From positions 124,001 through 188,000 of the forward strand of contig WJYM01000002.1 in the NCBI GenBank assembly GCA_009668205.1: DNA of 64,000 nt, written 5' to 3'. The notes beneath the pieces are model-generated. The model was not told the DNA's origin. It made no database searches and saw nothing but the letters and a program-made list of their open reading frames with translations. Within the stretch, counting starts at the first letter, position 1. Every line of letters starts with the position of its first letter. This DNA is from Enterobacteriaceae bacterium RIT691. GTDB taxonomy: Bacteria; Pseudomonadota; Gammaproteobacteria; Enterobacterales; Enterobacteriaceae. Both the position numbers and the translations under genes were made by a program. Shown here one piece after another: positions 42,434-51,777 of the stretch.

Positions 42434-42558
42434 ACATTCGGCAGCACTTATTTGAGGGCTGCCCCACAATCTTTTTAAGATTTTACTGCTTTTTACTTAC
42501 TGCCCAGCAGGTTATTACTAGAATGATATGAGTTGCGGTCATATGAGGGGTAATATCG

Positions 42559-42777
42559 ATGACAAAATGGGCAGTATTAATTTCTGCGGTAGGTTTGGCG
42601 TTTGCTGTATCGGGTTGCAGCAGTGACTATGTGATGGCAACAAAAGATGGCCGTATGATCCTGACGGACGGAAAACCGGAAGTCGATGACGACACGGGCC
42701 TCATCAGTTACGAAGATCAGCAAGGGAACACCATGCAGATCAACCGCGATGACGTATCTCAAATCATTAAGCGCTAA
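42559..42777 (+). CDS. ygdR: Small lipoprotein YgdR (DUF903)
   Basis: 72 residues: signal peptide with lipobox VSGC (Cys ~20), then [24 protein letters not shown]..., very similar to YgdI at 14332. Outer-membrane or inner-membrane destination is not obvious. The gene has its own terminator at 42786-42809. Function unknown. Confidence 0.93.
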   Translation: MTKWAVLISAVGLAFAVSGCSSDYVMATKDGRMILTDGKPEVDDDTGLISYEDQQGNTMQINRDDVSQIIKR

Positions 42778-42785
42778 AAGAAAAC

Positions 42786-42809
42786 AGGTCAGCCCCGCTG
42801 GCCTTTTTG
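42786..42809 (+). terminator. ygdR terminator
   Basis: Stem AGGTCAGC/GCTGGCCT (one G:T pair) with CCC loop then TTTTTGC. Confidence 0.85.
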
Positions 42810-42919
42810 CATTATTTTACTTCCGATTTTTCCCCGCTTCTGCCATGTTTATAGTCCTTTGTCGGGCAGCCCTGCGCGCCTGACGTTGTTGCTATAAATA
42901 TAGAGAAAGGAAAGCGGCT

Positions 42920-43960
42920 ATGCACTATCACCGTATCCCCCACAGCTCTCTGGAGATCAGTACTCTGGGGCTTGGCACAATGACGTTTGGTGAACAAAAC
43001 AGCGAAGCCGATGCCCACGCACAGCTTGATTACGCCGTTGCCCAGGGAATTAACCTGATTGACGTTGCAGAGATGTACCCTGTTCCTCCACGTCCGGAAA
43101 CGCAGGGGCTGACGGAAACCTACGTCGGCAACTGGCTGGCAAAGCACGGTAACCGTGAAAAGCTGGTGCTGGCTTCGAAAGTCAGCGGCCCATCGCGCAA
43201 TAACGACAGCGGTATTCGCCCAAACCAGGCACTCGATCGTAAAAATATCCGCGATGCGCTCCACAGCAGTCTGACCCGTCTGCAAACCGATTATCTCGAC
43301 CTTTATCAGGTTCACTGGCCGCAGCGCGCCACCAACTGTTTTGGCAAGCTGGGCTATCAGTGGACCGAGTCGCAGCCGGTGATCACCTTGTTGGAAACCC
43401 TGGAAGCGCTGACAGAATTCCAGCGTGCCGGCAAAATCCGCTACATCGGCGTCTCCAATGAGACGGCCTTCGGCGTGATGCGCTATCTGCATCTTGCGGA
43501 TAAACACGATCTGCCGCGCATTGTCACCATTCAGAACCCGTACAGCCTGCTGAACCGCAGCTATGAAGTCGGTCTGGCGGAAGTGAGTCAGTATGAAGGC
43601 GTCGAGCTGCTGGCCTACTCCTGTCTGGCTTTCGGTACGCTGACCGGTAAATACCTGAATGGCGCAAAACCTGCAGGTGCGCGCAACACGCTGTTCAGCC
43701 GCTTCACCCGTTACAGCGGTGAGCAGGCACAGAAAGCGGTAGCCGCCTATGTGGATATCGCCCGACGCCACAATTTGGATCCGGCGCAAATGGCGCTGGC
43801 TTTTGTGCGTCGTCAGCCTTTTGTCGCCAGCACGCTGCTGGGCGCAACGACGATGGAACAGTTAAAAACCAACGTAGAAAGCCTGCATCTGGAACTGAGC
43901 GAAGAGGTGCTGGCTGAGATTGAGGCGGTGCATCAGGTTTATACCTACCCGGCACCTTGA
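42920..43960 (+). CDS. tas: Aldo-keto reductase-like protein Tas
   Basis: NADP(H)-dependent AKR-family protein, 346 residues as in E. coli, where extra copies can complement tyrosine auxotrophy under starvation. N-terminal LGLGTMTFG, catalytic Asp-Tyr pair in NLIDVAEMYPV, and Lys in LVLASKVSG; the NADP region is near the C-terminus (STLLGATTMEQL). Physiological substrate unknown. GAAAGG lies about 8 nt before the ATG. Confidence 0.94.
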   Translation: MHYHRIPHSSLEISTLGLGTMTFGEQNSEADAHAQLDYAVAQGINLIDVAEMYPVPPRPETQGLTETYVGNWLAKHGNREKLVLASKVSGPSRNNDSGIRPNQALDRKNIRDALHSSLTRLQTDYLDLYQVHWPQRATNCFGKLGYQWTESQPVITLLETLEALTEFQRAGKIRYIGVSNETAFGVMRYLHLADKHDLPRIVTIQNPYSLLNRSYEVGLAEVSQYEGVELLAYSCLAFGTLTGKYLNGAKPAGARNTLFSRFTRYSGEQAQKAVAAYVDIARRHNLDPAQMALAFVRRQPFVASTLLGATTMEQLKTNVESLHLELSEEVLAEIEAVHQVYTYPAP

Positions 43961-43986
43961 CGGTAAATGGCCCGAGCAGCCTGATG

Positions 43987-44007
43987 CCCTCTCCCACAGG
44001 GAGAGGG
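43987..44007. repeat. Solo REP-like palindrome
   Basis: Perfect CCCTCTCCC-ACA-GGGAGAGGG repeat (9-bp arms). It has the same core as the array at 11293-11541, showing this is a dispersed element family in the genome. It lies in the convergent tas/lplT gap. Confidence 0.8.
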
Positions 44008-44017
44008 AGCAGACATT

Positions 44018-44043
44018 AAAAACCGTCTCGATGAGACGGTTTT
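44018..44043. terminator. Bidirectional terminator between tas and lplT
   Basis: AAACCGTCTC-GAT-GAGACGGTTT stem flanked by A and T runs, suited to stop both convergent transcripts. Confidence 0.9.
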
Positions 44044-44044
44044 A

Positions 44045-45238
44045 CTATTTACCTTTGCCCCAGGCCCAAAGAACGACGATCGCCGCGGCAAACAACGTCC
44101 CGAAACCGATCCCCACGCCAATCACCGGAATTCCCACCATCACCGCCAGTGAGTAAAGCCCCAGCATGATAAGCATTGCGCTGTTCTCACCCAGATTCTG
44201 CACGGCTATCGCATTGCCCGCGCCCACCGAGTGTTTACCACGCTCCTGCAGCAGTGCATTCAGTGGCACGACAAAGAAGCCACCACAGACACCAATCAAC
44301 AGGAGCAACGCATAGGCGGGTAATAATGCCTGCTGTAGCGCGAAAATCACCACAATCACACCAATCAGGATCCCGGCAGGCATACAGCGGGCGACGGTTT
44401 CAAGCGTGATGAGCTTCGCGGCTGCACCCGCACCCGCCACAATACCAACCGCCACCATCGCATTCAGGTAGGTTGGTGTGGCGTTATCCGTAATGCCTAA
44501 TGCGACCGGAACCCACAGCACCAGCAGGAAACGCAGCGTAACGCCTGCGCCCCAGAACAGGCTGGTGCCCACCAGCGAAAAGCGGGTTTCACGGTTTTTC
44601 CACAGCACACGACAGGCATGGAAAAAGCTGTGCGTCATCGGCTTCAGACGCCATGACTGACCCGGTCTTGCGGCCGGCAGGCGAGTGATAAACAGGTTGG
44701 CGACCACCGCCCCGGCATACACCAGCGCGCAAACGCCAAGTGCGGCCAGAACATGCCAGTCAGCCAACACGCCGCCCGCCACCGAACCTAACAAGATCGC
44801 GGCAATGGTGGAGGACTCCATCAAACCGTTAGCTTTGACCAGTTTGTCGCCCGTCGTCAGTTCACCCAAAATCCCGTATTTTGCCGGTGAATATGCCGCC
44901 GCACCGACGCCCACCAGGGTGTAGCCGATAAACGGATTTACCCCAACACAAATTGAGGCCGCCCCTATCAGCTTCAGCGCGTTGGCCACCATCATCACAC
45001 GCCCTTTCGGGAAGCTGTCAGCAAACTGGCCGACAAACGGCGCGAAAAGAATGTAAGCACCCACAAACACCATCTGTAGGATCGGTTGACTCCAGTCCGG
45101 ATAGAACTGCTGCTTCATCAGCGCCAGGGTTGCAAACAGCAGGGCGTTATCGCCGAAGGCTGAGAGAAACTGTGCACAAATGACGGCCATCATCCCTTTT
45201 GACCATATAGAAGTGTTAGTGCTTACTGACTCATTCAT
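44045..45238 (-). CDS. lplT: Lysophospholipid transporter LplT
   Basis: MFS-type inner-membrane flippase that brings lysophosphatidylethanolamine from the periplasmic leaflet to Aas for re-acylation. 397 residues and about 11-12 helices, with the MFS loop [14 protein letters not shown] (~70-83) and [20 protein letters not shown]-like cytosolic segment. The start overlaps the end of aas by 8 nt. Confidence 0.95.
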   Translation of the reverse strand: MNESVSTNTSIWSKGMMAVICAQFLSAFGDNALLFATLALMKQQFYPDWSQPILQMVFVGAYILFAPFVGQFADSFPKGRVMMVANALKLIGAASICVGVNPFIGYTLVGVGAAAYSPAKYGILGELTTGDKLVKANGLMESSTIAAILLGSVAGGVLADWHVLAALGVCALVYAGAVVANLFITRLPAARPGQSWRLKPMTHSFFHACRVLWKNRETRFSLVGTSLFWGAGVTLRFLLVLWVPVALGITDNATPTYLNAMVAVGIVAGAGAAAKLITLETVARCMPAGILIGVIVVIFALQQALLPAYALLLLIGVCGGFFVVPLNALLQERGKHSVGAGNAIAVQNLGENSAMLIMLGLYSLAVMVGIPVIGVGIGFGTLFAAAIVVLWAWGKGK

Positions 45239-47390
45239 GCGCGTTATCCGCCTGATCGACCATCGTTTTTAGGGTGACGAAATCGGGTTTCCCACTTCCC
45301 AGCAGCGGCAGCTGTTTCATAAAGCGTATATCGCGGGGTACCGCCAACTCAGGTACACCGCCCGAACGCGCCTGCTGCTGAAGCTTCTCGCGGGTGAGTT
45401 CATTATCGGTGGTAAACAACACCAACGCCTCCCCTTTGCTGGCGTCCTGTTTAATCGCCGTGGCATGCATTTTGTCAGGTGAAACCGCCAGCGCCAGCTG
45501 TTCAACCATCTCCAGCGACACCATCTCTCCGGCGATTTTTGCAAAGCGTTTCGCCCGGCCCTGGATTTGTACAAATCCCTGCTCGTCAAACACCACGATA
45601 TCACCGGTGTCGTACCACCCGTTTTCCAGCTCGCCATGCTGATTTTCGGCGGTCGGCGCTTCCAGAACGCCTGGATTTTCCACTCGCAGATACCCGTTCA
45701 TCACGTTGGGCCCTTTAAGCTGCAGGCGCCCACCCTGTTCGATGCCCGGCACCGCTAACAGACGCGCATCCATTCCCGGCAGGATCCTTCCTACCGTGCC
45801 CGGTTTTGCCGCCATGGGCACGTTGATGGAAACGACCGGCGCACACTCCGTCACGCCGTAACCTTCCAGAATGCGCAGACCGAATTTGTCCTGCCAGATC
45901 TGTTTGGTACTCTCCTGCAGCTTTTCCGCCCCCGCCACCACATAGCGAACCTTGCGGAAATCATACGGGTTAGCGAAACGCGCATAGTGGCCAAGGAACG
46001 TTGAGGTCCCGAACAGCACCGTACAGTTACGGTCATAGACCAGTTCAGGCACGATGCGGTAATGCAGCGGACTCGGATAGAGGAACACTTCCGCGCCGGT
46101 CAGCAGCGGCGTGAACAGCCCGACGGTCAGACCAAAAGAGTGGAACAGCGGGAGTGCCGACATGAAGCGGTCTTCTGCCGTGAAATCGGCAATGGTTTTA
46201 ATCTGCTCGACGTTCGCCAGTAAGCTCTTGTGGCTATGCACCACCCCTTTCGGGTTGCCCTCTGAGCCGGAGGTAAACAGCACCATCGCCGCATCTTCCG
46301 GCTTCTGCTTCACCTGTGCCAAACGCGGTACCAGCAGATGGCCAAAGATCCAAAGCTTGTCTGCCGTGGTGACGTCGCCTTTTAAATCTTCGAGGAACAC
46401 CCAGCGAACCTGAGTCAGTTGCTCCGGCAGATGCCAGAGCTTGCCTTTGTCGAGGAACGTTCTGGAGGTGAAGATGGTTTTGATTTCTGCGGCGGTTATG
46501 GCGCTGGAAAGTCCTTTCAGCCCGGCGGTGTAGTTCATCATCGCAGGGATGCGACCACGGGCGATGGCCCCGAAAATCACCGCGGCGCTGATCCCGGCGT
46601 TGGGCAGCATCAGACCAATCTTCTCGCCTTTCGCACTGTATTTTTCCAGGATCCGCGCCACAAACAATGTTTTGGTCAGCAGCTTGCGGTACGTATCCGG
46701 CTGGAAATTGATATCTTCAATACAGGTTTTTCTTTCGCCAAAGCGGTATTGCGCCGCAAGCAAGGATTCATACAGCGTCTCACGAGGACGCACCGCCATA
46801 CGGGCTTCCATCATGATCTGGTGCAGCATTTCACCGGCAATCCTACGCCTGTCGCGCGCGCGCGGCGCTTCCGGCATGGGCAGCGAGGTTGGCGGCAGAA
46901 TGTGCAGCTGAATGCGCGGGAACAGTCGACGCTTTACCAACCCCTTCAGGCGACTGGCATAGGTTAACTCCGCCCCTTCAATACGTATCGGCACCACGAC
47001 AGCCTGGGATTTCGCGGCCACAAAGGCTGCGCCGTCGTAAATCTTCATCAACGATCCGGTGGTCGAGATGCGTCCTTCCGGGAAAATCACCACCTGACGC
47101 CCGCTTTCGATCATCCTTACCAGCTGTTTGATCGACATCGGCTTGGTGGGATCGAGAGGCACGAAATCCACCAGCTTTGAAAGACTGCGCATAAACCATT
47201 TCTGGCTAATCGAGGTATAGATGGCAAACACCGGACGCCCGGGTAAAAACAGCGCCAGCAAAATCCCATCGATAAAGGAGACGTGGTTCGGGGTAATCAG
47301 CACTTTGGGCTGATTAAGAACATCCGCATTCCCGGTCATCCTGACCCGAAACATCACCCTGAAAAGTAATCGAAAAAAGCCCAACAGCAT
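45231..47390 (-). CDS. aas: Bifunctional 2-acyl-GPE acyltransferase / acyl-ACP synthetase Aas
   Basis: 719 residues from ATG 47390 ([12 protein letters not shown]), the E. coli length; longer in-frame starts run back towards omrA and lack a GGAGT Shine-Dalgarno as here. The N-terminal PlsC-type domain has NHVSFIDG (HX4D, ~36-43) and [10 protein letters not shown]; the AMP-binding domain has [16 protein letters not shown] (~370-385) and [11 protein letters not shown]. It re-acylates lysophospholipids delivered by LplT. Confidence 0.95.
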   Translation of the reverse strand: MLLGFFRLLFRVMFRVRMTGNADVLNQPKVLITPNHVSFIDGILLALFLPGRPVFAIYTSISQKWFMRSLSKLVDFVPLDPTKPMSIKQLVRMIESGRQVVIFPEGRISTTGSLMKIYDGAAFVAAKSQAVVVPIRIEGAELTYASRLKGLVKRRLFPRIQLHILPPTSLPMPEAPRARDRRRIAGEMLHQIMMEARMAVRPRETLYESLLAAQYRFGERKTCIEDINFQPDTYRKLLTKTLFVARILEKYSAKGEKIGLMLPNAGISAAVIFGAIARGRIPAMMNYTAGLKGLSSAITAAEIKTIFTSRTFLDKGKLWHLPEQLTQVRWVFLEDLKGDVTTADKLWIFGHLLVPRLAQVKQKPEDAAMVLFTSGSEGNPKGVVHSHKSLLANVEQIKTIADFTAEDRFMSALPLFHSFGLTVGLFTPLLTGAEVFLYPSPLHYRIVPELVYDRNCTVLFGTSTFLGHYARFANPYDFRKVRYVVAGAEKLQESTKQIWQDKFGLRILEGYGVTECAPVVSINVPMAAKPGTVGRILPGMDARLLAVPGIEQGGRLQLKGPNVMNGYLRVENPGVLEAPTAENQHGELENGWYDTGDIVVFDEQGFVQIQGRAKRFAKIAGEMVSLEMVEQLALAVSPDKMHATAIKQDASKGEALVLFTTDNELTREKLQQQARSGGVPELAVPRDIRFMKQLPLLGSGKPDFVTLKTMVDQADNAHE

Positions 47391-47472
47391 ATCAACTCCA
47401 TCTGCCATAAAAAGACTTTTTGCAGGGTACACGAGATGCACGGGAAAAGCAGTGAGGGGGCTTCTTTCAGGC

Positions 47473-47561
47473 AAAAAAAAACCTGCGCGTCTGCGCAGGT
47501 CGGTGCAAGAGATAAGTACGAAATTCGTACCAAAAAAATCTCACCAATCAATACCTCTGGG
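47473..47561 (-). ncRNA. omrA: OmrA small RNA
   Basis: OmpR/EnvZ-controlled, Hfq-binding sRNA repressing TonB-dependent receptors and ompT/csgD. The minus strand starts CCCAGAGGTATTGATTGG and ends in the hairpin ACCTGCGCAGACGCGCAGGT plus an A/T-run tail. ~89 nt. Lies between aas and galR and next to omrB, as in E. coli. The middle part (TACGAATTTCGTA) differs from E. coli. Confidence 0.95.
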
Positions 47562-47678
47562 ATCTTGATTGTGGTCTTTCTGACCAATGCCTGCCAGCGT
47601 GAAAACGCAAAGGAATGAGCCGAAGTGCAACGAGGTGTTACGATTATCCGTTGCTGTTACAACCCCCGGATTTTGGAC

Positions 47679-47763
47679 AAAAAAAACCTGCGCATCTGCG
47701 CAGGCTGGTGTAATTCAAGTGGTCTTCCTGAAGAGGACGACTTCACCTATCAATACCTCTGGG
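47679..47763 (-). ncRNA. omrB: OmrB small RNA
   Basis: Paralogue of OmrA: the first 15 nt (CCCAGAGGTATTGAT) are identical, followed by AGGTGAAGTCG, and the terminal hairpin CCTGCGCAGATGCGCAGG with T tail is nearly identical. The central part is unrelated, as known for this pair. ~85 nt. The ends were set from the conserved 5' motif and the terminator. Confidence 0.95.
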
Positions 47764-47983
47764 ATAATTAGAGTATCAATGCTGGTGATAAATCCTCCAG
47801 CAAACATTCGCAACAGCTAATCGCAAAGTGTAACCAAAGGTTTGAAATCACCTTTTTCATTTTCAATTCGGGCCGAGGGTGTGTGTAACTTTTTTCCACA
47901 ACGCGCCTGGCGGCATCACAATTGCAGAAATGGAAATCCCCTTAACCTTGTACAGCACTGGCTTTTCCGTAACACTAAGAGGT

Positions 47984-47999
47984 GTGTAACCGTTTTCCC
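47984..47999. promoter_or_regulatory. Possible Gal operator upstream of galR
   Basis: GTGTAACCGTTTTCCC resembles the GalR/GalS operator (GTGKAANC.GNTTNCAC) with one mismatch in the right half, 17 bp before the galR ATG. Would imply autoregulation. Only the sequence match supports it. Confidence 0.4.
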
Positions 48000-48016
48000 T
48001 TAACAGAAGGCATGAT

Positions 48017-49033
48017 ATGGCGACAATAAAGGATGTGGCCCGAATGGCAGGCGTGTCGGTGGCGACCGTCTCTCGTGTGATTAACAACTCCCCAAAAGCC
48101 AGCGATGCCTCCCGTCAGGCCGTGTTTTCTGCCATGGAAACACTCAACTATCACCCCAATGCGAATGCCCGGGCGCTGGCACAGCAGTCCACCGAAACCG
48201 TCGGTCTGGTGGTTGGCGATGTGTCCGATCCCTTCTTTGGTGCCATGGTGAAGGCCGTTGAACAGGTGGCGTATAACACAGGAAATTTCCTGCTTATCGG
48301 CAACGGTTATCACAGTGAGAAAAAAGAACGCCAGGCGATAGAACAACTGATTCGCCACCGCTGCGCCGCCCTGGTGGTGCATGCCAAGGTTCTGCCGGAT
48401 GAAGAGCTCGCAGGGTTGATGAAGCAAATTCCAGGCATGGTGCTGATCAACCGTATTTTACCCGGCTTCGAAAAGCGCTGTGTGGCACTGGACGACCGCT
48501 ACGGCGCATGGCTAGCCACCCGCCATCTGATTCAGCAGGGACATACGCGCATCGGCTATCTGTGCTCGAATCATGCGATCTCCGATGCCGAAGATCGTTT
48601 GCAGGGGTATTACGATGCGATGAAAGAGAGCGGCCTGCCGTGTAACGAAAGGCTGGTCACCTTTGCGGAACCCGACGAAAGCGGCGGCGAGCAGGCGATG
48701 ACGGAACTGCTGGGCCGCGGTAAAAACTTTACCGCCATCGCCTGCTACAACGACTCGATGGCCGCAGGTGCCATGGGCGTGCTGAATGACAACGGTATCG
48801 ATGTCCCGGGGGAAATTTCACTGATTGGTTTTGATGACGTGCTGGTGTCTCGCTATGTGCGCCCACGCTTAACCACGGTGCGGTATCCGATTGTCACCAT
48901 GGCAACGCAGGCTGCTGAACTGGCGCTGGCGCTGGCGGAAAAACGCCCGCTCCCTGAAATCACTCACCTGTTCAGCCCTACGCTGGTTCGCCGTCATTCG
49001 GTTATCGCACCGACGGACACTCAGAGCGCGTAA
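48017..49033 (+). CDS. galR: Galactose operon repressor GalR
   Basis: LacI-family repressor of galactose uptake and use. 338 residues (343 in E. coli). N-terminal HTH MATIKDVARMAGVSVATVSR then hinge region NPNANARALAQQ; a type I periplasmic-binding-like effector domain follows with LIGFDDVLVSRYVRP (~271-285). The C-terminus is slightly shorter than in E. coli and overlaps the convergent GNAT gene by 13 nt. Confidence 0.95.
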   Translation: MATIKDVARMAGVSVATVSRVINNSPKASDASRQAVFSAMETLNYHPNANARALAQQSTETVGLVVGDVSDPFFGAMVKAVEQVAYNTGNFLLIGNGYHSEKKERQAIEQLIRHRCAALVVHAKVLPDEELAGLMKQIPGMVLINRILPGFEKRCVALDDRYGAWLATRHLIQQGHTRIGYLCSNHAISDAEDRLQGYYDAMKESGLPCNERLVTFAEPDESGGEQAMTELLGRGKNFTAIACYNDSMAAGAMGVLNDNGIDVPGEISLIGFDDVLVSRYVRPRLTTVRYPIVTMATQAAELALALAEKRPLPEITHLFSPTLVRRHSVIAPTDTQSA

Positions 49034-49473
49034 CGGTACAAATGCACGGTGGTGGCAGGGACCTCAATGCCATCACCGATGTACTGCCAGCCAAAGCGCT
49101 CATAAAAATCACGGCACGCGGAATAGAGATGCAGCTCGGTATAGCCTTTGTCGCGAGCATAGTTAATCACGTGCGCCTGTAGCATGCCTGCCAGCCCTTG
49201 TCCGCGAGCGGCTTCGTCAACATACAGTGCGGCCATCCACGGAAACAGATCCTGACGGCTCATTAAATCACAACGCCACAGCCCCACTGTCGCCAGCGCT
49301 TTTTCACCTTCCGTCAGCACGAAGGTCAGCGGCAGTGCGTCGGGAGTCTGGCTGTGTTCAATGATGCTGGCGAAAAACTCACGCGGCATGGCGACGCCGC
49401 CAAAAGCCTGCCACAGCCAGTCGGTGACCTGCCGGGCATGATGCGGAACGGCATAAAGAGGCTGAATTTTCAC
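49021..49473 (-). CDS. GNAT-family N-acetyltransferase
   Basis: 150 residues with the GNAT core: motif A at AALYVDEAARGQGLAGML (Q/RxxGxG/A type, ~80-97) and a C-terminal SACRDFYERFGWQYIGDG. Substrate unknown. The start overlaps the upstream GntR gene by 4 nt (ATGA), so both belong to one unit; the stop overlaps galR tail-to-tail by 13 nt. Absent from the E. coli galR-lysA junction. Possibly a bystander or a small-molecule/antibiotic acetylating enzyme; no evidence decides. Confidence 0.82.
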   Translation of the reverse strand: MKIQPLYAVPHHARQVTDWLWQAFGGVAMPREFFASIIEHSQTPDALPLTFVLTEGEKALATVGLWRCDLMSRQDLFPWMAALYVDEAARGQGLAGMLQAHVINYARDKGYTELHLYSACRDFYERFGWQYIGDGIEVPATTVHLYRYAL

Positions 49474-50243
49474 ACCAGTTTCCCCTGAAAAATCGGCACT
49501 GACTCAAACAGATAGCCGTCGAAATCCGGCGCGTCTTCGTCAGAGAGTTCCAGCAGGCTGTTCTTCACATTTTCAAGATGCTGCCACATTGCCTGCCAGG
49601 CTCCCATCACGTCGCGACGGCGCAGCGCCGCCAGAATAGTTTGTCTGTCACCCAGCCATTTCAGGCGATAGGCGCGGCTCGCGATATGCACATTGAACTG
49701 CTGCCAAAGCGGACTGCTGTCCATCTGCAGCCAGATATTTTCTACCGTCGCCAGCATCATTTGGTTTTGCGTCGCTCCGGCCAGCACCAGATGGAACATT
49801 TTATTGTTGTCCTGACTGGTGTCGTTGGCGGCAATGGCCCGTTGTTCCTGCTCGATGATTCGACGAAGGTTATCAATGTCTGCGCGGGTCGCCATTTTGG
49901 CCGCGAAGGCCGCAATGTTGCTTTCCAGCAGTTGGCGGGCCTGGAGGATCTCAAACGGGCCGACGTCGCTGTTGAGCATCCGCTCTTCTTCGCTGTCGTT
50001 CTCCTGGGGAATTCGCATCACATAGACGCCAGAACCCTGACGGATATCGACCGTTCCCTGTAACTCCAGCATCAGCAGGGCTTCACGCACAATGGTTCGG
50101 CTGACACCATATTTTTCAGCAATATTGCGCTCTGGCGGCAATCGGGAACCCACCGGATAAAGGCCCTGCATAATCTGCGCGCGTAAATCGTCCCCAATGT
50201 CCTGGTAAGGTTTCTTTTCCGGCGGAACAACGGCCTTTTCCAC
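49470..50243 (-). CDS. UxuR/ExuR-like GntR-family regulator
   Basis: 257 residues, FadR-subfamily GntR repressor type. N-terminal winged HTH (~13-75): RLPPERNIAEKYGVSRTIVR, nearly the UxuR recognition helix, then QGSGVYVM. The FCD effector domain has GPFEILQARQLLESNIAAFAA and a C-terminus ENVKNSLLELSDEDAPDFDGYLFES, shared with UxuR. Start is GTG (50243) with AGGTG before it. It lies next to the beta-glucoside genes, and three UxuR-type palindromes sit before their operon, which suggests it controls them. Confidence 0.85.
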   Translation of the reverse strand: MEKAVVPPEKKPYQDIGDDLRAQIMQGLYPVGSRLPPERNIAEKYGVSRTIVREALLMLELQGTVDIRQGSGVYVMRIPQENDSEEERMLNSDVGPFEILQARQLLESNIAAFAAKMATRADIDNLRRIIEQEQRAIAANDTSQDNNKMFHLVLAGATQNQMMLATVENIWLQMDSSPLWQQFNVHIASRAYRLKWLGDRQTILAALRRRDVMGAWQAMWQHLENVKNSLLELSDEDAPDFDGYLFESVPIFQGKLV

Positions 50244-50277
50244 AATATCACCTACGTTTGCTTCGGGTTGATGCCTT

Positions 50278-50297
50278 GACCGCCGCTCCTGGCGGTC
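50278..50297 (-). terminator. Hairpin between the 6-P-beta-glucosidase and GntR genes
   Basis: GACCGCC-GCTCCT-GGCGGTC (7-bp arms) in the 99-bp gap after the glucosidase stop. No T tract on the minus strand, so it may be a weak terminator or a leader structure of the GntR transcript. Confidence 0.45.
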
Positions 50298-50342
50298 TGA
50301 TTGCTGGCTATAGTAGCAAAAATCACTTCGCTTCGAGCGTCG

Positions 50343-51770
50343 CTATTTAAACTCGTCATCAACGTTCAGCGTCAATTGACGGCTTTCACGCAGCTGACGG
50401 AACCACGAGGCGGATTTTTTTGCCCGTCGGGCACGGTTGTTTTGCAGATCGATTTCAATCAACCCATAGCGGTTCTTAAAAGCATTCATTGGCGAGACAT
50501 TATCGGTAAACGCCCACAGCATGTAACCCTGGCAGTTCGCGCCATCCTGGACTGCCCGCAGCGTTTGCCACAGGTGTTCGCTGATAAATGAAATACGATA
50601 ATCGTCTTCAATCACGCCGTCACGGTTGCGGAACTGCCCTTCATTCTCGATGCCCATTCCGCTTTCCGCAACAAACCACGGGATATTGCGATACTCGTTT
50701 TTTATCCGCATCGCCATGTCGTAGATAATTTGCGGATAGATTTCCCAGCCGCGGGATTTATTCATCCGTCTGCCCGGCAGCTCAAACGGCTCGTAGTAAC
50801 AGGCAGGATGGAACGGCGTTTCCGGATTCCAGGCGCGGGACGGCGCTTTTACGCGATGCGGATAATAGAGGTTGATGCCCAGCTCATCGACGGTGTTCTG
50901 ACGGATTTCTGCCAGTTCCTCCTCGCTGTACTCCCACGCCACGCCATGTTCTTCCAGCAAACGGAAAAGCGCTGCCGGGTATTCGCCATGAACGAACGGA
51001 TCGAGAAATACCCGGTTATAGAACAGATCGTAGCGCTCTGCCGCCAGCACATCGTGCGGTGCACGCGAGCGCGGATAGGTCACTTCCGGGTTAAGAATAC
51101 AGCCCACGCTCCCTTGATAGCCCTTCTCACGGAACAGCTTCACGACCCGCGCGGTCGCCAGCACCTTATGATGATTCCACTGCATCCACGTGCCGGTATT
51201 TTGCTCATAGGGCCAGCGCAACGCGTCCAGATAGACGCGCGTTTGCACCACAATCGGCTCATTGAACGTAAACCAGCGGGTCACTTTGTGGTGATAGCGT
51301 TCAAAGACCTTCTCCACATAGCGCACATAAAGCGCCACCACTTTTTTCGACGCCCAACCCCCGTAGGTTTCCAGCAGATAGCCCGGCAGCTCGTAGTGTT
51401 CGAGGCAAATCATCGGCGTGATGCCGTTGGCATGCAGCTCGTCAAACAGCGCGTCGTAATACCCGGCATACTCCTCATCGACGGTCACATTTTCATAGTC
51501 CGTCAGGAAACGTGACCAGTTAATGGAGGTGCGATAGTGGGTGAGTCCCGCCTGTTTCATCAGCGCGACATCTTCACGAAAGCGGTTGATGAAGTCCGTG
51601 GCAATCGCCGGGCCATAGCCCTCATGCCAGACGTGCCTGTCGTTTTTGTACCAGAGATCGGGCCAGGAATCCTGACCCTCTTTTTTGCCACTCCAGCCTT
51701 CGGTTTGCCAGGCGGAAGCGGCAGCGCCCAGAATGAAATCGTGTGGAATGACCCGGGTTTTCTGACTCAT
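50343..51770 (-). CDS. GH1 6-phospho-beta-glucosidase
   Basis: Family 1 glycoside hydrolase, 475 residues from ATG 51770, which follows GAGGA overlapping the EIIC stop. Acid/base Glu in WFTFNEP (~175), nucleophile Glu in WFVAESGMG (~370), and the phosphate-binding S-x-K-x-Y type loop of 6-phosphoglycosidases in NVSPMNAFKNRYG. It should hydrolyse phosphorylated cellobiose, arbutin or salicin imported by the PTS EIIC encoded just upstream. Similar to CasB described in Klebsiella oxytoca, a resemblance from memory rather than an alignment. Confidence 0.9.
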   Translation of the reverse strand: MSQKTRVIPHDFILGAAASAWQTEGWSGKKEGQDSWPDLWYKNDRHVWHEGYGPAIATDFINRFREDVALMKQAGLTHYRTSINWSRFLTDYENVTVDEEYAGYYDALFDELHANGITPMICLEHYELPGYLLETYGGWASKKVVALYVRYVEKVFERYHHKVTRWFTFNEPIVVQTRVYLDALRWPYEQNTGTWMQWNHHKVLATARVVKLFREKGYQGSVGCILNPEVTYPRSRAPHDVLAAERYDLFYNRVFLDPFVHGEYPAALFRLLEEHGVAWEYSEEELAEIRQNTVDELGINLYYPHRVKAPSRAWNPETPFHPACYYEPFELPGRRMNKSRGWEIYPQIIYDMAMRIKNEYRNIPWFVAESGMGIENEGQFRNRDGVIEDDYRISFISEHLWQTLRAVQDGANCQGYMLWAFTDNVSPMNAFKNRYGLIEIDLQNNRARRAKKSASWFRQLRESRQLTLNVDDEFK

Positions 51771-51777
51771 AGCGTCC

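Noticed and set aside
42812-43789. 325-codon frame antisense to tas
   Set aside because: Shadow of tas, which has full family similarity.
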